Positions 26,741 to 35,024 of a stretch of DNA of 44,913 nt are shown piece by piece (the stretch's first letter is position 1; each line of letters begins with the position of its first letter). Source of the stretch: JAXLYE01 sp046351595 (GTDB lineage Bacteria; Myxococcota_A; Polyangia; Palsa-1104; JAEUJZ01). The stretch spans positions 1-44,913 of the forward strand of contig JAXLYE010000018.1 of assembly GCA_046351595.1 (NCBI GenBank). The letters are read 5' to 3'. A model generated the notes under the pieces. It was not told the origin of the DNA. It did no database searches and saw nothing but the letters and a program-made list of their open reading frames with translations. Made by a program: the position numbers and the translations under genes.

Positions 26741-27447
26741 GGCGCGCTCGCCTCCTCTGCGGACAGGACGTAGCCAGCGCCGCGCACCGTCTTGACCCAG
26801 CGGGGCTGGCGCGGATCGTCACCCATCTTCTGCCGCAGCCTGCTGATGTGCACGTCGACGGAGCGCTCGAACGCCTCGTCCGGGCTGCCGCGGACCTGAT
26901 CGATGAGGTGCTCGCGTGAGAGTACGTGACCGACACGCGCCGCCAGCGCGTGCAGGAGCCCGAACTCATAGGTCGTCAGCGCGAGCTCCCGCCCATCGAG
27001 CTCGGCCCGTCGCCGCGCCGGATCGACGACCAGCGGCCCAATGCGCACCACCGCTTTTTCAGGGCCGACCAGGCCATGCGTTCGCCGCAGCACCGCTTGG
27101 ATGCGTGCCCACAGCTCACGCGCCGAGAAGGGCTTGGTCAGGTAATCATCGGCTCCTGACTCCAGGCCGAGGATGCGATCGGCTTCTTCTGTGCGCGCGG
27201 TGACCATGATGACCGGTACACCCGAGCGCGCCCGCAGCGCGCGGCACACGGTCAGGCCGTCGCGACCCGGCAGCATCAGATCAAGGACCACCAGCTCGAA
27301 GGGGCGCAGCGTTGTCTCGCGCAGCGCGGCCTCGCCGTTGGCGACATGGGTGACGATCGCGCCGTGGTCGGTCAGGTACTCGGTCGTAAAGCGCGCCAGG
27401 CGCGTGTCGTCCTCGACCAGAAGCAGGAACGGGGCTTGGATGCTCAC
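26737..27447 (-). CDS. OmpR/PhoB-family response regulator
   Basis: 236 residues from GTG 27447, chosen because GAGGAG precedes it; a TTG at 27465 gives a longer frame. The receiver has the acidic pair (LLLVEDD), the phospho-Asp in LVVLDLMLPGRDG, Thr in VIMVTAR and Lys in DDYLTKPFS. The C-terminus is a winged helix (LTTYEFGLLHALAARVGHVL; FERSVDVHISRLRQKMG). It lies in an operon with the kinase at 25391. A tandem 10-bp repeat upstream (27501-27520) is a candidate binding site for this protein. Confidence 0.95.
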   Translation of the reverse strand: MSIQAPFLLLVEDDTRLARFTTEYLTDHGAIVTHVANGEAALRETTLRPFELVVLDLMLPGRDGLTVCRALRARSGVPVIMVTARTEEADRILGLESGADDYLTKPFSARELWARIQAVLRRTHGLVGPEKAVVRIGPLVVDPARRRAELDGRELALTTYEFGLLHALAARVGHVLSREHLIDQVRGSPDEAFERSVDVHISRLRQKMGDDPRQPRWVKTVRGAGYVLSAEEASAP

Positions 27448-27500
27448 GGGCTCCTCACCCGCCAAAGATAACCAAGCGACCGGCCGGCCGCGCGTCGCTT

Positions 27501-27520
27501 AACAATTCGCAACAATTCTG
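27501..27520. promoter_or_regulatory. Tandem repeat resembling an OmpR-family operator
   Basis: AACAATTCGC and AACAATTCTG are two head-to-tail 10-bp repeats sharing eight leading bases; a third partial CAAATCGC follows. One-helical-turn direct repeats are the usual target of PhoB/OmpR-type regulators. They stand between the divergent regulator operon and the gene run at 27600. Confidence 0.6.
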
Positions 27521-27599
27521 CAAATCGCCTGCAACAGGGAGCGCGCAGCCTCTTGAGCAAGCCCAGAGCGATGGACGCTCTGCGCTGAAGGAGGACGCG

Positions 27600-29000
27600 A
27601 TGACCGACTCTGGACGGAGCCTCTCTGCTCGCGCGGCGCCCCGCGAATCCGTTTGTTCTCACAAGGCCAGGCACGCTGGCCTCTGGGGCCTGGCCGTGGG
27701 CCTGCTCCTCGCGGGCTGCGGCTCCTCGCATGAGGGATCCGTGCACGACCCGCTGCTGCACTGCCGCACGGGCTTCCGCTCGGATCCGCGCGATGCGCAG
27801 ATTACCTCGGCGCCCGTAATCGAGACGATCCGCAAGGCCGCGCCGGGCGACTCGAGCGGCGATGTGCGCGACACGCTGATGCCAGCGCCCGTGATCGACT
27901 GGCTGTACGAGCAGGGCTGGCAGCAGCAGCACGACGACTGGCACAACATCCGCCGCTGGGATCAGAACTGCCGCCGCAGCAACGCTCCTGCGGAGGGCTG
28001 CACCTATGCGCAGGCGCTGCTCCAGCGCGGGCTGTGGCGGGCGCCCATGCAGGAGGGTGCTCCGGGCGACGGCTACGGGTTCATGGCCATGCACCGACAC
28101 ATGCTGCAGGGGATCCGGCAGGCGTTCCCGACGCACCCGGAGCTGTTCTCGGGCTTCTCGCACGCCCCGCGCAGCGGCGAAGATCCAGCCAACCCGCAGC
28201 CCTGGCGCGCGGTGCGCTGGACGACCGCGCAGCTCGCCGCCATCGACAAGCTGGAGCACATCGAGCAGCACCTCGATGAGTTCCCGACCGAGGACGCGCT
28301 GGGTCTCTACATCGAAGTGCCGTTCCGCTGGACACCCGAAGATCCGAGCCGCACCTCCGCGGATCCTTCGAACGGCATCCACTTCAGCCTGCACGCCCAG
28401 TGGAGTGTCGCCGGGTCCTCCGCGCCTCTTGGCAATGGCCAGGGGGTCATCAACAACTACGTGTTCTGGAAGCTGCACGGCTGGATCGACGACATCTGGG
28501 AGCGCTACCGCCGAGCCAAGGGAGTGCCAGCCGATGATCCGAAGTATGTCGCGGAGCTGCAGGCGCAGTGCGCAGAGATGCACGCGCTCGATGAGCTGAA
28601 CCTGGTGCCGCAGCCCGGCTCCGGGAGCCCGACGGATCCGATGACCCCGGAGCGCGGCCTGTTCGCCGAGAAGATCCGCCCGGTCTTCGAGCTGAAGTGC
28701 GCCGGCTGCCACGGCGCGAGCGGACAGGTAGCCGGGCTGCAGCTCGGTGGTGCAAGCTCGGCGGCGCTGATCAAGCGCCTGGTCGGCGTCTCATCCAGCA
28801 ACGGCGAGTACGCGCTCGTTGTGCCCGGCGATCCGAGCAAGAGCTGGCTGTACCTCAAGGCCTCGGGGGAGTCCTCTGCCGCGAGCTGCGCAGGCCCCTG
28901 CAACAAGAGCCCGATGCCGCCAGCCGGCGAGGCCATGACCGCGCCAGAGATCGCGCTGCTCAAGCAGTGGATCAGCGAAGGCGCAGCCGCGCCGCAGTAG
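27600..29000 (+). CDS. Tyrosinase-like copper protein fused to cytochrome c, lipoprotein
   Basis: 466 residues. After a basic N-terminus, the signal WGLAVGLLLAGC ends in a lipobox. The middle resembles the tyrosinase/hemocyanin dicopper fold. FMAMHRHMLQGIRQAF matches the CuA F-x-x-x-HR-x-x-L helix; HFSLH followed by FWKLHGWIDDIWERY matches the CuB HxxxH...HxxxD-x-x-W pattern. A first CuA His was not confidently placed. The C-terminal ~110 residues form a cytochrome c domain with CAGCHG and a distal Met-Pro (SPMPPAGEAM). A surface oxidase that passes electrons to its own heme is a plausible reading. AGGAGG precedes ATG 27600. It is first in a plus-strand run of exported proteins. Confidence 0.7.
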   Translation: MTDSGRSLSARAAPRESVCSHKARHAGLWGLAVGLLLAGCGSSHEGSVHDPLLHCRTGFRSDPRDAQITSAPVIETIRKAAPGDSSGDVRDTLMPAPVIDWLYEQGWQQQHDDWHNIRRWDQNCRRSNAPAEGCTYAQALLQRGLWRAPMQEGAPGDGYGFMAMHRHMLQGIRQAFPTHPELFSGFSHAPRSGEDPANPQPWRAVRWTTAQLAAIDKLEHIEQHLDEFPTEDALGLYIEVPFRWTPEDPSRTSADPSNGIHFSLHAQWSVAGSSAPLGNGQGVINNYVFWKLHGWIDDIWERYRRAKGVPADDPKYVAELQAQCAEMHALDELNLVPQPGSGSPTDPMTPERGLFAEKIRPVFELKCAGCHGASGQVAGLQLGGASSAALIKRLVGVSSSNGEYALVVPGDPSKSWLYLKASGESSAASCAGPCNKSPMPPAGEAMTAPEIALLKQWISEGAAAPQ

Positions 29001-29047
29001 GCGACCTGCTTTCTCCCTCCCTCCATCCGAGCGCTCAGGAGATTGTC

Positions 29048-29647
29048 ATGATGGACCGCGCACACTCCGATCGTTGTCGCCCCGACCGCAGGCAGAAGAC
29101 GCCGCGTACTCAGCGCTTGTGGCGGGTGCTGCTCTGCTCTGTGTCCCTGACTGCGGCCTGCAGCGCCGGCAGCGGCACCGATGCCGCGGACGCCGCGCCT
29201 CGCCGCAAGCGCGACGGCGGCACGAGCTCTACCATGAGCTGCATCCGCTGCTCGATGCTCGCGCAGCTCTTGACCAGCGGCGGCGGGCCGCCGGGCGGCA
29301 TGGACCCGTGCGCCGGCGGCATGACCGGCGGCGGCATGACCGGCGGCACGGGCGGCATCACCTTCTGCAGCGAGGCCGTGTTCAGCGCCTTTACGGGCTG
29401 CATGCAGGCGCGCTGCGCGGCCTCTTGTCCGCTCGGTCCGGGCATGGGGACCGGCGGCATGATGTGTCCTCCCGACGGCGGGTCGGCGCCGCCCGCCGAC
29501 GCCGGAGCGGGCGATGCCGGTCTTGTTCCGGACGCTGACGCGAGCGATGCCGGAGCGGCTGCGGATGGCGGCAGCGCGGTGTCCTGCACGAGCTGCGTGA
29601 CCAGCCGGTGCGCAGCCGAGTACGCGCAGTGCGAGGCGGACCGATGA
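29048..29647 (+). CDS. Cys- and Gly-rich lipoprotein
   Basis: 199 residues with a basic start, a hydrophobic core and LTAAC (possible lipobox). The mature part contains spaced CxxC pairs (CIRCS, CTSCV) and further single cysteines (CSE, CMQARCAASC, CPP), separated by Gly/Met-rich and Asp/Ala-rich low-complexity linkers (GGMTGGGMTGG; DAGAGDAG). Such composition is common in exported proteins of large-genome myxobacteria. Its place between the tyrosinase-like and FG-GAP genes, with a 4-bp overlap to the latter, suggests they act together. No enzyme motif was recognised. Confidence 0.75.
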   Translation: MMDRAHSDRCRPDRRQKTPRTQRLWRVLLCSVSLTAACSAGSGTDAADAAPRRKRDGGTSSTMSCIRCSMLAQLLTSGGGPPGGMDPCAGGMTGGGMTGGTGGITFCSEAVFSAFTGCMQARCAASCPLGPGMGTGGMMCPPDGGSAPPADAGAGDAGLVPDADASDAGAAADGGSAVSCTSCVTSRCAAEYAQCEADR

Positions 29648-31143
29648 GGCGCGCCGTCGGCCTCTTTCCGTATGCAGTCGGTCTGCTCGGGCTCGGCGGG
29701 CTGGTGACCGGCGCCTGCTCGAGCGAGGGGCCTTATGGGCCGCCGCGCACCGTAATCCAGGCGGAGATCCGCGGCGTCGACTCCTTTGAGTGGAACGGCT
29801 TCTCTCTCGGGCTCGCCGGCGACGTAAACGGGGACGGCCGCGCCGACCTGCAGGTCAGCGCGCTGGCGGCCGGACAGGGAGGCCGCATCGGCGTGTTCTT
29901 TGGACCCGTCGAGGGCGTGCTAGAGAGCGCAGGAGCCGATCTGCTGCTCACCGGCGAGCTCCCCTTCAGCAACGCCGGCCAGTCCCTGACCGAGGCCGGC
30001 GGCTGCGACTTCGATCGGGACGGGACCTCGGATCTGCTGATCGGCGCGCCGTTTGCGGATCGCACCGACGTCCAGATGAGCGCCGCAGCCTCGGGCGACA
30101 ACAGCGGGCGAGCCTACCTGATCTACGGCAAGACCGGGCCCGGCGGCGACCTGTCCGTCGGTAAGGCCGACCATGTCTTCTTCGGCGAGAGGCGCTACGA
30201 CGCGGCCGGGAGCCACGTCGCGTGCCTGGGCGACCTGGACGGCGACGGGTTCGACGACATCGCCATCACGGCGCCGCGCAGCGCCAGCGCCGAGAGCAAG
30301 GGAGCAGGCGCCGTGTACCTCTTTTATGGCCGAGAGCGCGGCGGGCTCCCCGCCAGCCTCGGCCTGGAGTCAGCCGACGCGATCCTGCGCGGTGAGGGCG
30401 CGCACGATGGAGCCGGCACCTTCGTCGGCAAGGCCGGGGATCACGACGGCGACGGACACCCGGACTTCGTCATCGGTGCGCCAGGCTCCGACCTGGGCGG
30501 GCCGGACAGCGGCGCCCTTTATGTATGGCTGGGCGGCTCCTCCCGCTTGCACGGAACGCTCTCGCTGGCGCAGGCAGCACATGTCCTGTTCGGGCGCGCG
30601 GGCCAGCGGCTCGGTATGACCGCCTCGCGGGCCGGCGACGTCGACGGGGATGGCCGAGAAGATCTGCTGATCGGCGGCAGCCCGGTGGGCTCCGCGGCAG
30701 AGGCTCCCGGCGAGGCGTACCTCATCTCCGGGCGCCACCGGCACGGACGCTTTGCTGCGTCCAGCGTCGGTGTCACCCTGATCGGAGGGACGGCGGGGGA
30801 CGGCACCGGGATCGCCGTGGCGACTCTGGGAGACGTGACAGGCGATCGGCGCGCGGACCTGCTTGTAGGATCGCCACGGGCCGCCGACGCCGGGGCCGTG
30901 TACCTGCTGACCGGTCGGGAGCTGACCTTCCCTTCGCGCATCGTGCTGTCCGAGCCCGAGGTCCATACCGTGCTGCGCGGCCAGAGCCCCGGGGACGCGC
31001 TGGGCGAGACGGTCCGGGCGGTCGGTGACCTGGATGGGGACGGGGTGTCCGAGCTGGGTGTCTCTGCGCGCGCGCACGCGACCGCGCAAGCCGCCGGAGG
31101 CGTCGTCTACATCCTCTCCGGCAAGGCGCTGGGAGGCCGCTGA
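29644..31143 (+). CDS. FG-GAP / integrin-alpha-like beta-propeller lipoprotein
   Basis: 499 residues. The signal peptide ends near GACSS (lipobox). The rest consists of about seven FG-GAP blades carrying calcium-binding loops of the D-x-[DN]-x-DG type: GDVNGDGRAD, DFDRDGTSD, GDLDGDGFDD, GDHDGDGHPD, GDVDGDGRED, GDVTGDRRAD and GDLDGDGVSE. The fold is the integrin-alpha N-terminal propeller, used for binding rather than catalysis. The ATG at 29644 overlaps the previous stop (ATGA); a longer frame from 29608 would lie inside the upstream gene. Confidence 0.93.
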   Translation: MRRAVGLFPYAVGLLGLGGLVTGACSSEGPYGPPRTVIQAEIRGVDSFEWNGFSLGLAGDVNGDGRADLQVSALAAGQGGRIGVFFGPVEGVLESAGADLLLTGELPFSNAGQSLTEAGGCDFDRDGTSDLLIGAPFADRTDVQMSAAASGDNSGRAYLIYGKTGPGGDLSVGKADHVFFGERRYDAAGSHVACLGDLDGDGFDDIAITAPRSASAESKGAGAVYLFYGRERGGLPASLGLESADAILRGEGAHDGAGTFVGKAGDHDGDGHPDFVIGAPGSDLGGPDSGALYVWLGGSSRLHGTLSLAQAAHVLFGRAGQRLGMTASRAGDVDGDGREDLLIGGSPVGSAAEAPGEAYLISGRHRHGRFAASSVGVTLIGGTAGDGTGIAVATLGDVTGDRRADLLVGSPRAADAGAVYLLTGRELTFPSRIVLSEPEVHTVLRGQSPGDALGETVRAVGDLDGDGVSELGVSARAHATAQAAGGVVYILSGKALGGR

Positions 31144-31175
31144 TCCGCCGTTCCCTTTTTACCAAGGAGGCATTC

Positions 31176-31760
31176 ATGTTTCACGGAACAGACCCTCGCC
31201 ACCTGACCCTGCACGCCGCACGCGCGAGCGCTCCTTTTGAGGGCGGGCGGCCTGTCACGACCCAGCAGGCGCTTGTACGGGGCCTCTCGCGGCGCGAGCT
31301 CGGCAAGCTGACCGCGGCGGTCGGCCTGAGCCTGTTCGCCAGCGCCTCGCTGCGTGCCCGGGCTGAGGAGTGCCCTCTGCCTGCGCGCAACCCGATCGAA
31401 GGGCCCTACTTTCTCGGCGATCCCGAGCAGCGCAGCGAGACCGGGCGCGGCCTGCGCATAACCGGAACGGTCCGGGATGCCGCGACCTGCCAGCCCATCG
31501 CCGGCGCGCACATCGTGCGTTGGCACGCCAACCAGGACGGCCTGTACGAGGAGTACTACCGCGCCCTCATGATTACCGGCAGCGACGGCAAGTTCGCGCT
31601 CAGCAGCATCCCGCCGGGTCAGTACGCGAACCTGGACCCGCACGTTCATTGGTATGTGACCGCGCCGGGCTATCAGGCGGTGGTTGCCCAGATCCAGTGG
31701 GCCAAGCAGGCGCCGATCCCGGCCAGCGCGACCTTCGACTTCAGCCTGATCCGGGCTTGA
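31176..31760 (+). CDS. Exported intradiol ring-cleavage dioxygenase-like protein
   Basis: 194 residues. Near residue 37 SRRELGKLTAAVGLSLFASA looks like a Tat-type signal (SRR before a moderately hydrophobic core). The mature domain shows the intradiol dioxygenase pattern: NPIEGPYF, TGTVRD, then LYEEYYR (Tyr ligand), PPGQY (Tyr ligand) and HVHWYV (the two His ligands of non-heme Fe(III)). It is shorter than catechol dioxygenases that carry an N-terminal dimer domain, as is usual for exported single-domain forms. AAGGAGG precedes the ATG. Its position after the tyrosinase-like gene suggests catechol formation followed by cleavage. Confidence 0.82.
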   Translation: MFHGTDPRHLTLHAARASAPFEGGRPVTTQQALVRGLSRRELGKLTAAVGLSLFASASLRARAEECPLPARNPIEGPYFLGDPEQRSETGRGLRITGTVRDAATCQPIAGAHIVRWHANQDGLYEEYYRALMITGSDGKFALSSIPPGQYANLDPHVHWYVTAPGYQAVVAQIQWAKQAPIPASATFDFSLIRA

Positions 31761-31765
31761 GCCCA

Positions 31766-32038
31766 TCACGCACCGCCCGAGCGGCTGAGCGCCCGAGGGC
31801 GGCGGGCCGGCGGGGAGACGAGCTGGAAGCGGCGCACGCTGGCGGCCCGGCGCAGCGGCACCAGCTCGGCCTGCTGGAGCGCCTCGCCGGTGAGCAGGTA
31901 CACCTTGGCCGGTGAGGGCGCGGCGCTGTGGAACGGCTCGACCTCAAGCCACTTGTCGTGAGCCTGGGCCGTCTCGGCCGCACCGAGGCTCCCGAGGATC
32001 CAGAAGGCGATGAGCACGACAGAGGAACGATGTCTCAT
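31766..32038 (-). CDS. Truncated DUF4198-like exported protein
   Basis: 90 residues from ATG 32038 (GAGG upstream). A signal peptide (VLIAFWILGSLGAAETAQA) is followed by HDKWLEVEPFHSAAPSPAKV and YLLTGEALQQAELVPLRRAA with RRFQLVS. This matches the start of DUF4198 proteins (HD-x-WLE, V-x-L-x-x-GE, R-x-x-RF). Family members run to ~230 residues, so this one stops after about one third, in an Arg/Pro-rich tail. A premature stop or 3' deletion is likely. It converges with the dioxygenase gene, with a 5-bp gap. Confidence 0.55.
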   Translation of the reverse strand: MRHRSSVVLIAFWILGSLGAAETAQAHDKWLEVEPFHSAAPSPAKVYLLTGEALQQAELVPLRRAASVRRFQLVSPPARRPRALSRSGGA

Positions 32039-32231
32039 GAGGACCTCGCACGGGCACAAAAGCCGAGTATGCGCGATGTCCAGAGGCAGGCGCGCCACAT
32101 CTTCGGAGAGCCGCAGCGGTCCGTCCGGCGGCTGGGCCCGGACCGCCGCTCCCTGAGCCGTTGCACAGAGTGCGCGCGTCCTCGCGATGAGCTCAATCGG
32201 GCTCCGTGCGGACAGCGGCCGCGATCCGCCA

Positions 32232-32546
32232 TCACTCGCCCTTGGGCGCCTCTGCGGGCTCGATCGTCGAGGGACGCGTGCCCCCTGACACCTGCGTGAC
32301 GAGGTACCACAAGCCGCTCGCATCCTGCGCCAGGTAGCTTACGACCCCACCAAAGACCGTCTTCTTGCAGTGGTAGCTGCGCTGCCCCTTGAGCTTGGCC
32401 CGGAAGGCCTCAAACTCCGCCTCGCTGACTGCCCGCTTTGTGATCTCGAAGCGCGGAGCGGCCGTGTCCCCTGCCTGCGCGCGGACAGGCCCCAGCAGCC
32501 AAGGAAGCCCCACGGCTGCGAACAGCGCAGCTCTACGGCTCATCAT
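32232..32546 (-). CDS. Small exported protein of unknown function
   Basis: 104 residues from ATG 32546 (a second ATG follows directly). The N-terminus MSRRAALFAAVGLPWLLGPV is a signal peptide, possibly Tat-type. The mature part (FEITKRAVSEAEFEAFRAKL, SYHCKKTVFGGVVSYLAQD, LWYLVTQVSGG) has a single Cys and looks like a small alpha/beta domain. No family was recognised. There is no clear ribosome site. It is on the same strand as the DUF4198-like gene, about 190 bp before it. Confidence 0.55.
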   Translation of the reverse strand: MMSRRAALFAAVGLPWLLGPVRAQAGDTAAPRFEITKRAVSEAEFEAFRAKLKGQRSYHCKKTVFGGVVSYLAQDASGLWYLVTQVSGGTRPSTIEPAEAPKGE

Positions 32547-33009
32547 GCGCTGAGTGTACCGGCGCCCGGCCGCAGCAGCGAGGGCGAGTAGCGCCGTCCC
32601 GAGCACAGCGGCCGCGACCCGCCGCGGCCCCGACGCAGCCGGCAGGAGCCAGAGCATGCGCGGCCGCTCGCTCTCGCACCCTCGGCCGCGCGCCGCAGCA
32701 GCGCCTCGGTCGCGGCATCCGCGAGGAAGCCCTGACGCATCGTCGGCGGAGCGCGTCGCAGGCACTCCGGCTGCCGGGCCGCATCAGTCGCGGTGGTCTG
32801 CTCGAGAGAACGCAGGCAAGAGCTTTCCACAGAGTCAAGTTACCGTCGAGAAGCTGTGTAAAGCGGTCCTGCTGCCCCGCGGGCTCTCGCCAGGACCGCG
32901 CCGGTTGGCGGGCCTTCTGGTGCAGTGTGGGTCGGCTGGCTGGCTGCGGAATGGCGCAACGATCCGCGAGTCTGCCAGCGATGACGTAAAGCAGCGGAAG
33001 CGCTGGTGA
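32547..33009. other. Degraded stretch holding dispersed element copy A
   Basis: No intact gene. The minus-strand open frames are Arg/Ala-rich and lack motifs; they may include decayed coding sequence. It carries the 79-bp element at 32781-32859 that recurs at 41173. Confidence 0.4.
32781..32859 (+). repeat. Dispersed element, copy A
   Basis: This segment aligns with 41173-41248 in the same orientation. Blocks: GCATCAGTCGCGGTGG against GCAACAGCCGCGGTGG; a shared GAGAAC; and CAAGTTACCGTCGAGAAGCT against CAAGCCACCGTCGAAAAGCT, both followed by GTGT. There is a 9-nt indel in the middle. It probably represents a small mobile or conserved element, or a remnant of a duplicated gene. Confidence 0.6.
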
Positions 33010-33178
33010 GCGGGCAGGCGGGCACAGTCTCGGAGGTGAGGGTCGCATTGAGCTTGCCGCGCCTCCGGCTTGAGCAGCCCCTCGACGGTGCTCGGCGGTA
33101 GCTTAGCGAATGTGGCGTCGGTCGGCGCGAACAGGATGAAGGGACCGGAGCCCTTGAGTTACTCGATGAGTTGGCCAC
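33010..33178 (-). pseudogene. Fasciclin-domain remnant
   Basis: Minus-strand translation from 33178 gives LIE, an in-frame stop, then LKGSGPFILFAPTDATFAKL and PPSTVEGLLKPEA. This is the hallmark H1 region of fasciclin/BIgH3 domains (GPFTVFAPTDAAFAKLP). After one base shift the sequence continues as GKLNATLTSE. With a stop codon and a frameshift it cannot encode a working domain. It begins 3 bp from the stop of the gamma-glutamyltranspeptidase gene, which suggests a deletion junction. Confidence 0.65.
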
Positions 33179-33180
33179 CT

Positions 33181-34776
33181 TTAGAAGCCTACTGCCTGGC
33201 CGTCGCAGCGCGGGTCCCCGGCGGTTAGATATCCGTCGCTGAGCTTCCAGACGATCTGGCCCCAGCCGAACAGATCGCCGTGGCGGGGGATCTCCGTGAT
33301 GTTGTGCCCGCGGCTGCGCAGTCCGTCGAGCGCTTGCGGGGTGAGGCCGTGCTCGACCTGCACGGTGAGCCCGTCTGCAACGCGGAATCGGGGGGCGTCA
33401 CAGGCTGCTTGCGGGCTCTGTCCGTAGTCCGCGATGCGGACCAGGATCTGTACATGGCTTTGGGGCTGCATACTGCCCCCCATGAAGCTCATCGCGAGGA
33501 CCGGCTGCCCTGCCTTGGTTACGAAGCCTGGCATCAGCGTATGGTACGGCCGCTTCGAGGGCCCCACGCAGTTTGGGTGATCGCGCCGGGTGGTAAAGTC
33601 GCATCCGCGGTTGTGCAGCGAGATCCCGTCGACCACGATGCCCGATCCGAATCCGTGGCAGTTTGACTGGATGTACGAGACCATCATTCCGTTCGCATCC
33701 GCGGTGGTGAGGGCGACCGTTCCACCGCGCTGCGGTCCGGTCGGTCCGAAGACCTGCGCGCGGCGGTGATCGATCATCCTGGAGCGGGCGCGCAGGTACT
33801 CGGGGTCTAAGAGCTCCGCGGCCTCCGCAGGCATGCGGTCGGTGTCTCCGACCCGCGACCAGGCATCGGCGAACGCCAGCTTGAGCGCCTCGATCTGCAG
33901 GTGCAAGGAGCCCGCGCTGTCGACCGGATGCGAGCGCACGTCCTGCTGCGCGAGAATCCCGAGCGCGATCAGCGCCACGATCCCCTGCGTACTGGGCGGC
34001 AGCTCGTGCAGGGAGTAGCCGCGGTACTCCATCGCCAGCGGAGCCACCCAGTCCGATCGATGACTTGCTAGATCGGCCTCACTCAGCAGGCCGCCGTGCG
34101 CCTGGCCGTGCGCAACGAGCCGCGCGGCCTGAGACCCGAGATAGAAGGAATCTCCGCGGCTGACCGCGATCTCTTCCAGCGCATCCGCCTGAGCAGGGAA
34201 TGAAAAGAGCTCGCCGGGAGCGGGGGCGCGGCCGTTTCGCAAGAAGGCGTGGGCAAAGCCGGGCTGGGTGCAGAGCTCCGCAGTCTGCTGCGCCCAATAC
34301 TCCGCGACCTTGGGAGAGACCAGAAAGCCGCGGCGCGCGTAATCTATGGCGGAGTCGAACAGCCGCTCAAACGGGAGCCTCCCGAACCGCTGGGAGAGCG
34401 AGCGCCACGCCGATACGCAGCCAGGGACGGTCACGCTGTTCCAGCCGCGGACCGGCATGCCACCGGGAAAGGCTTCCGGAGTCCACGCCCCGGGCGCTCG
34501 CCCTGAGCCGTTGAGCCCGTGGAGCGCCCGTCCATCCCAGATCAGGGCATGGGCGTCCGAGCCAATCCCGTTCGATGCCGGCTCGACCACTGCCAGGGTG
34601 ATCGCCGCGGCGACGGCGGCGTCGACCGCGTTCCCTCCCTGCAGGAGCGCACGGAGACCGGACTGCGCCGCCAGCGGCTGCGACGTAGCCACGGCATTGG
34701 CCGACAGCAGCGGAATGCGAGGCCAGGAGTACGGGTTGTCCCAGTCGGGCGGTATGTGGCTCATCTCGGCGAGCAA
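33181..34776 (-). CDS. Gamma-glutamyltranspeptidase-family enzyme
   Basis: 531 residues (or 527 from the ATG at 34764). It has the Ntn-hydrolase layout of the family: GLRALLQGGNAVDAAVAAAI near the N-terminus; GGTVALTTADANGMMVSYIQ around the self-cleavage site, whose Thr becomes the nucleophile; and GFGSGIVVDGISLHNRG plus MSFMGGSMQPQSHVQ in the small subunit. There is no signal peptide, so it may be cytosolic, unlike classical periplasmic enzymes. It is transcribed divergently from the permease at 35025. It could hydrolyse a gamma-glutamyl amide or act as an acylase in the pathway encoded to its right. Confidence 0.9.
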   Translation of the reverse strand: MLAEMSHIPPDWDNPYSWPRIPLLSANAVATSQPLAAQSGLRALLQGGNAVDAAVAAAITLAVVEPASNGIGSDAHALIWDGRALHGLNGSGRAPGAWTPEAFPGGMPVRGWNSVTVPGCVSAWRSLSQRFGRLPFERLFDSAIDYARRGFLVSPKVAEYWAQQTAELCTQPGFAHAFLRNGRAPAPGELFSFPAQADALEEIAVSRGDSFYLGSQAARLVAHGQAHGGLLSEADLASHRSDWVAPLAMEYRGYSLHELPPSTQGIVALIALGILAQQDVRSHPVDSAGSLHLQIEALKLAFADAWSRVGDTDRMPAEAAELLDPEYLRARSRMIDHRRAQVFGPTGPQRGGTVALTTADANGMMVSYIQSNCHGFGSGIVVDGISLHNRGCDFTTRRDHPNCVGPSKRPYHTLMPGFVTKAGQPVLAMSFMGGSMQPQSHVQILVRIADYGQSPQAACDAPRFRVADGLTVQVEHGLTPQALDGLRSRGHNITEIPRHGDLFGWGQIVWKLSDGYLTAGDPRCDGQAVGF

Positions 34777-35024
34777 GCTGCGTTTGCAGGGAGCAGGGCC
34801 CTGTGCCAGAGCTCACACCCTGTAGGCTGAGCGGCTGCGGCGTGCTCCTCTACTACATTTTTGCCAATGGTTCTTGGTATTTGCATCACGCGCTTCCAGG
34901 CACGAACCGGGGAGCACCCCCAGCAAAGTATGATGATGAGGCAGCGCCGGGCATCGACCCGGTAGGCCACCGCCATGCTAAGCCGCGCCGACGCGACAGG
35001 CAACGCCGGAGCCAGCAAGATCGG

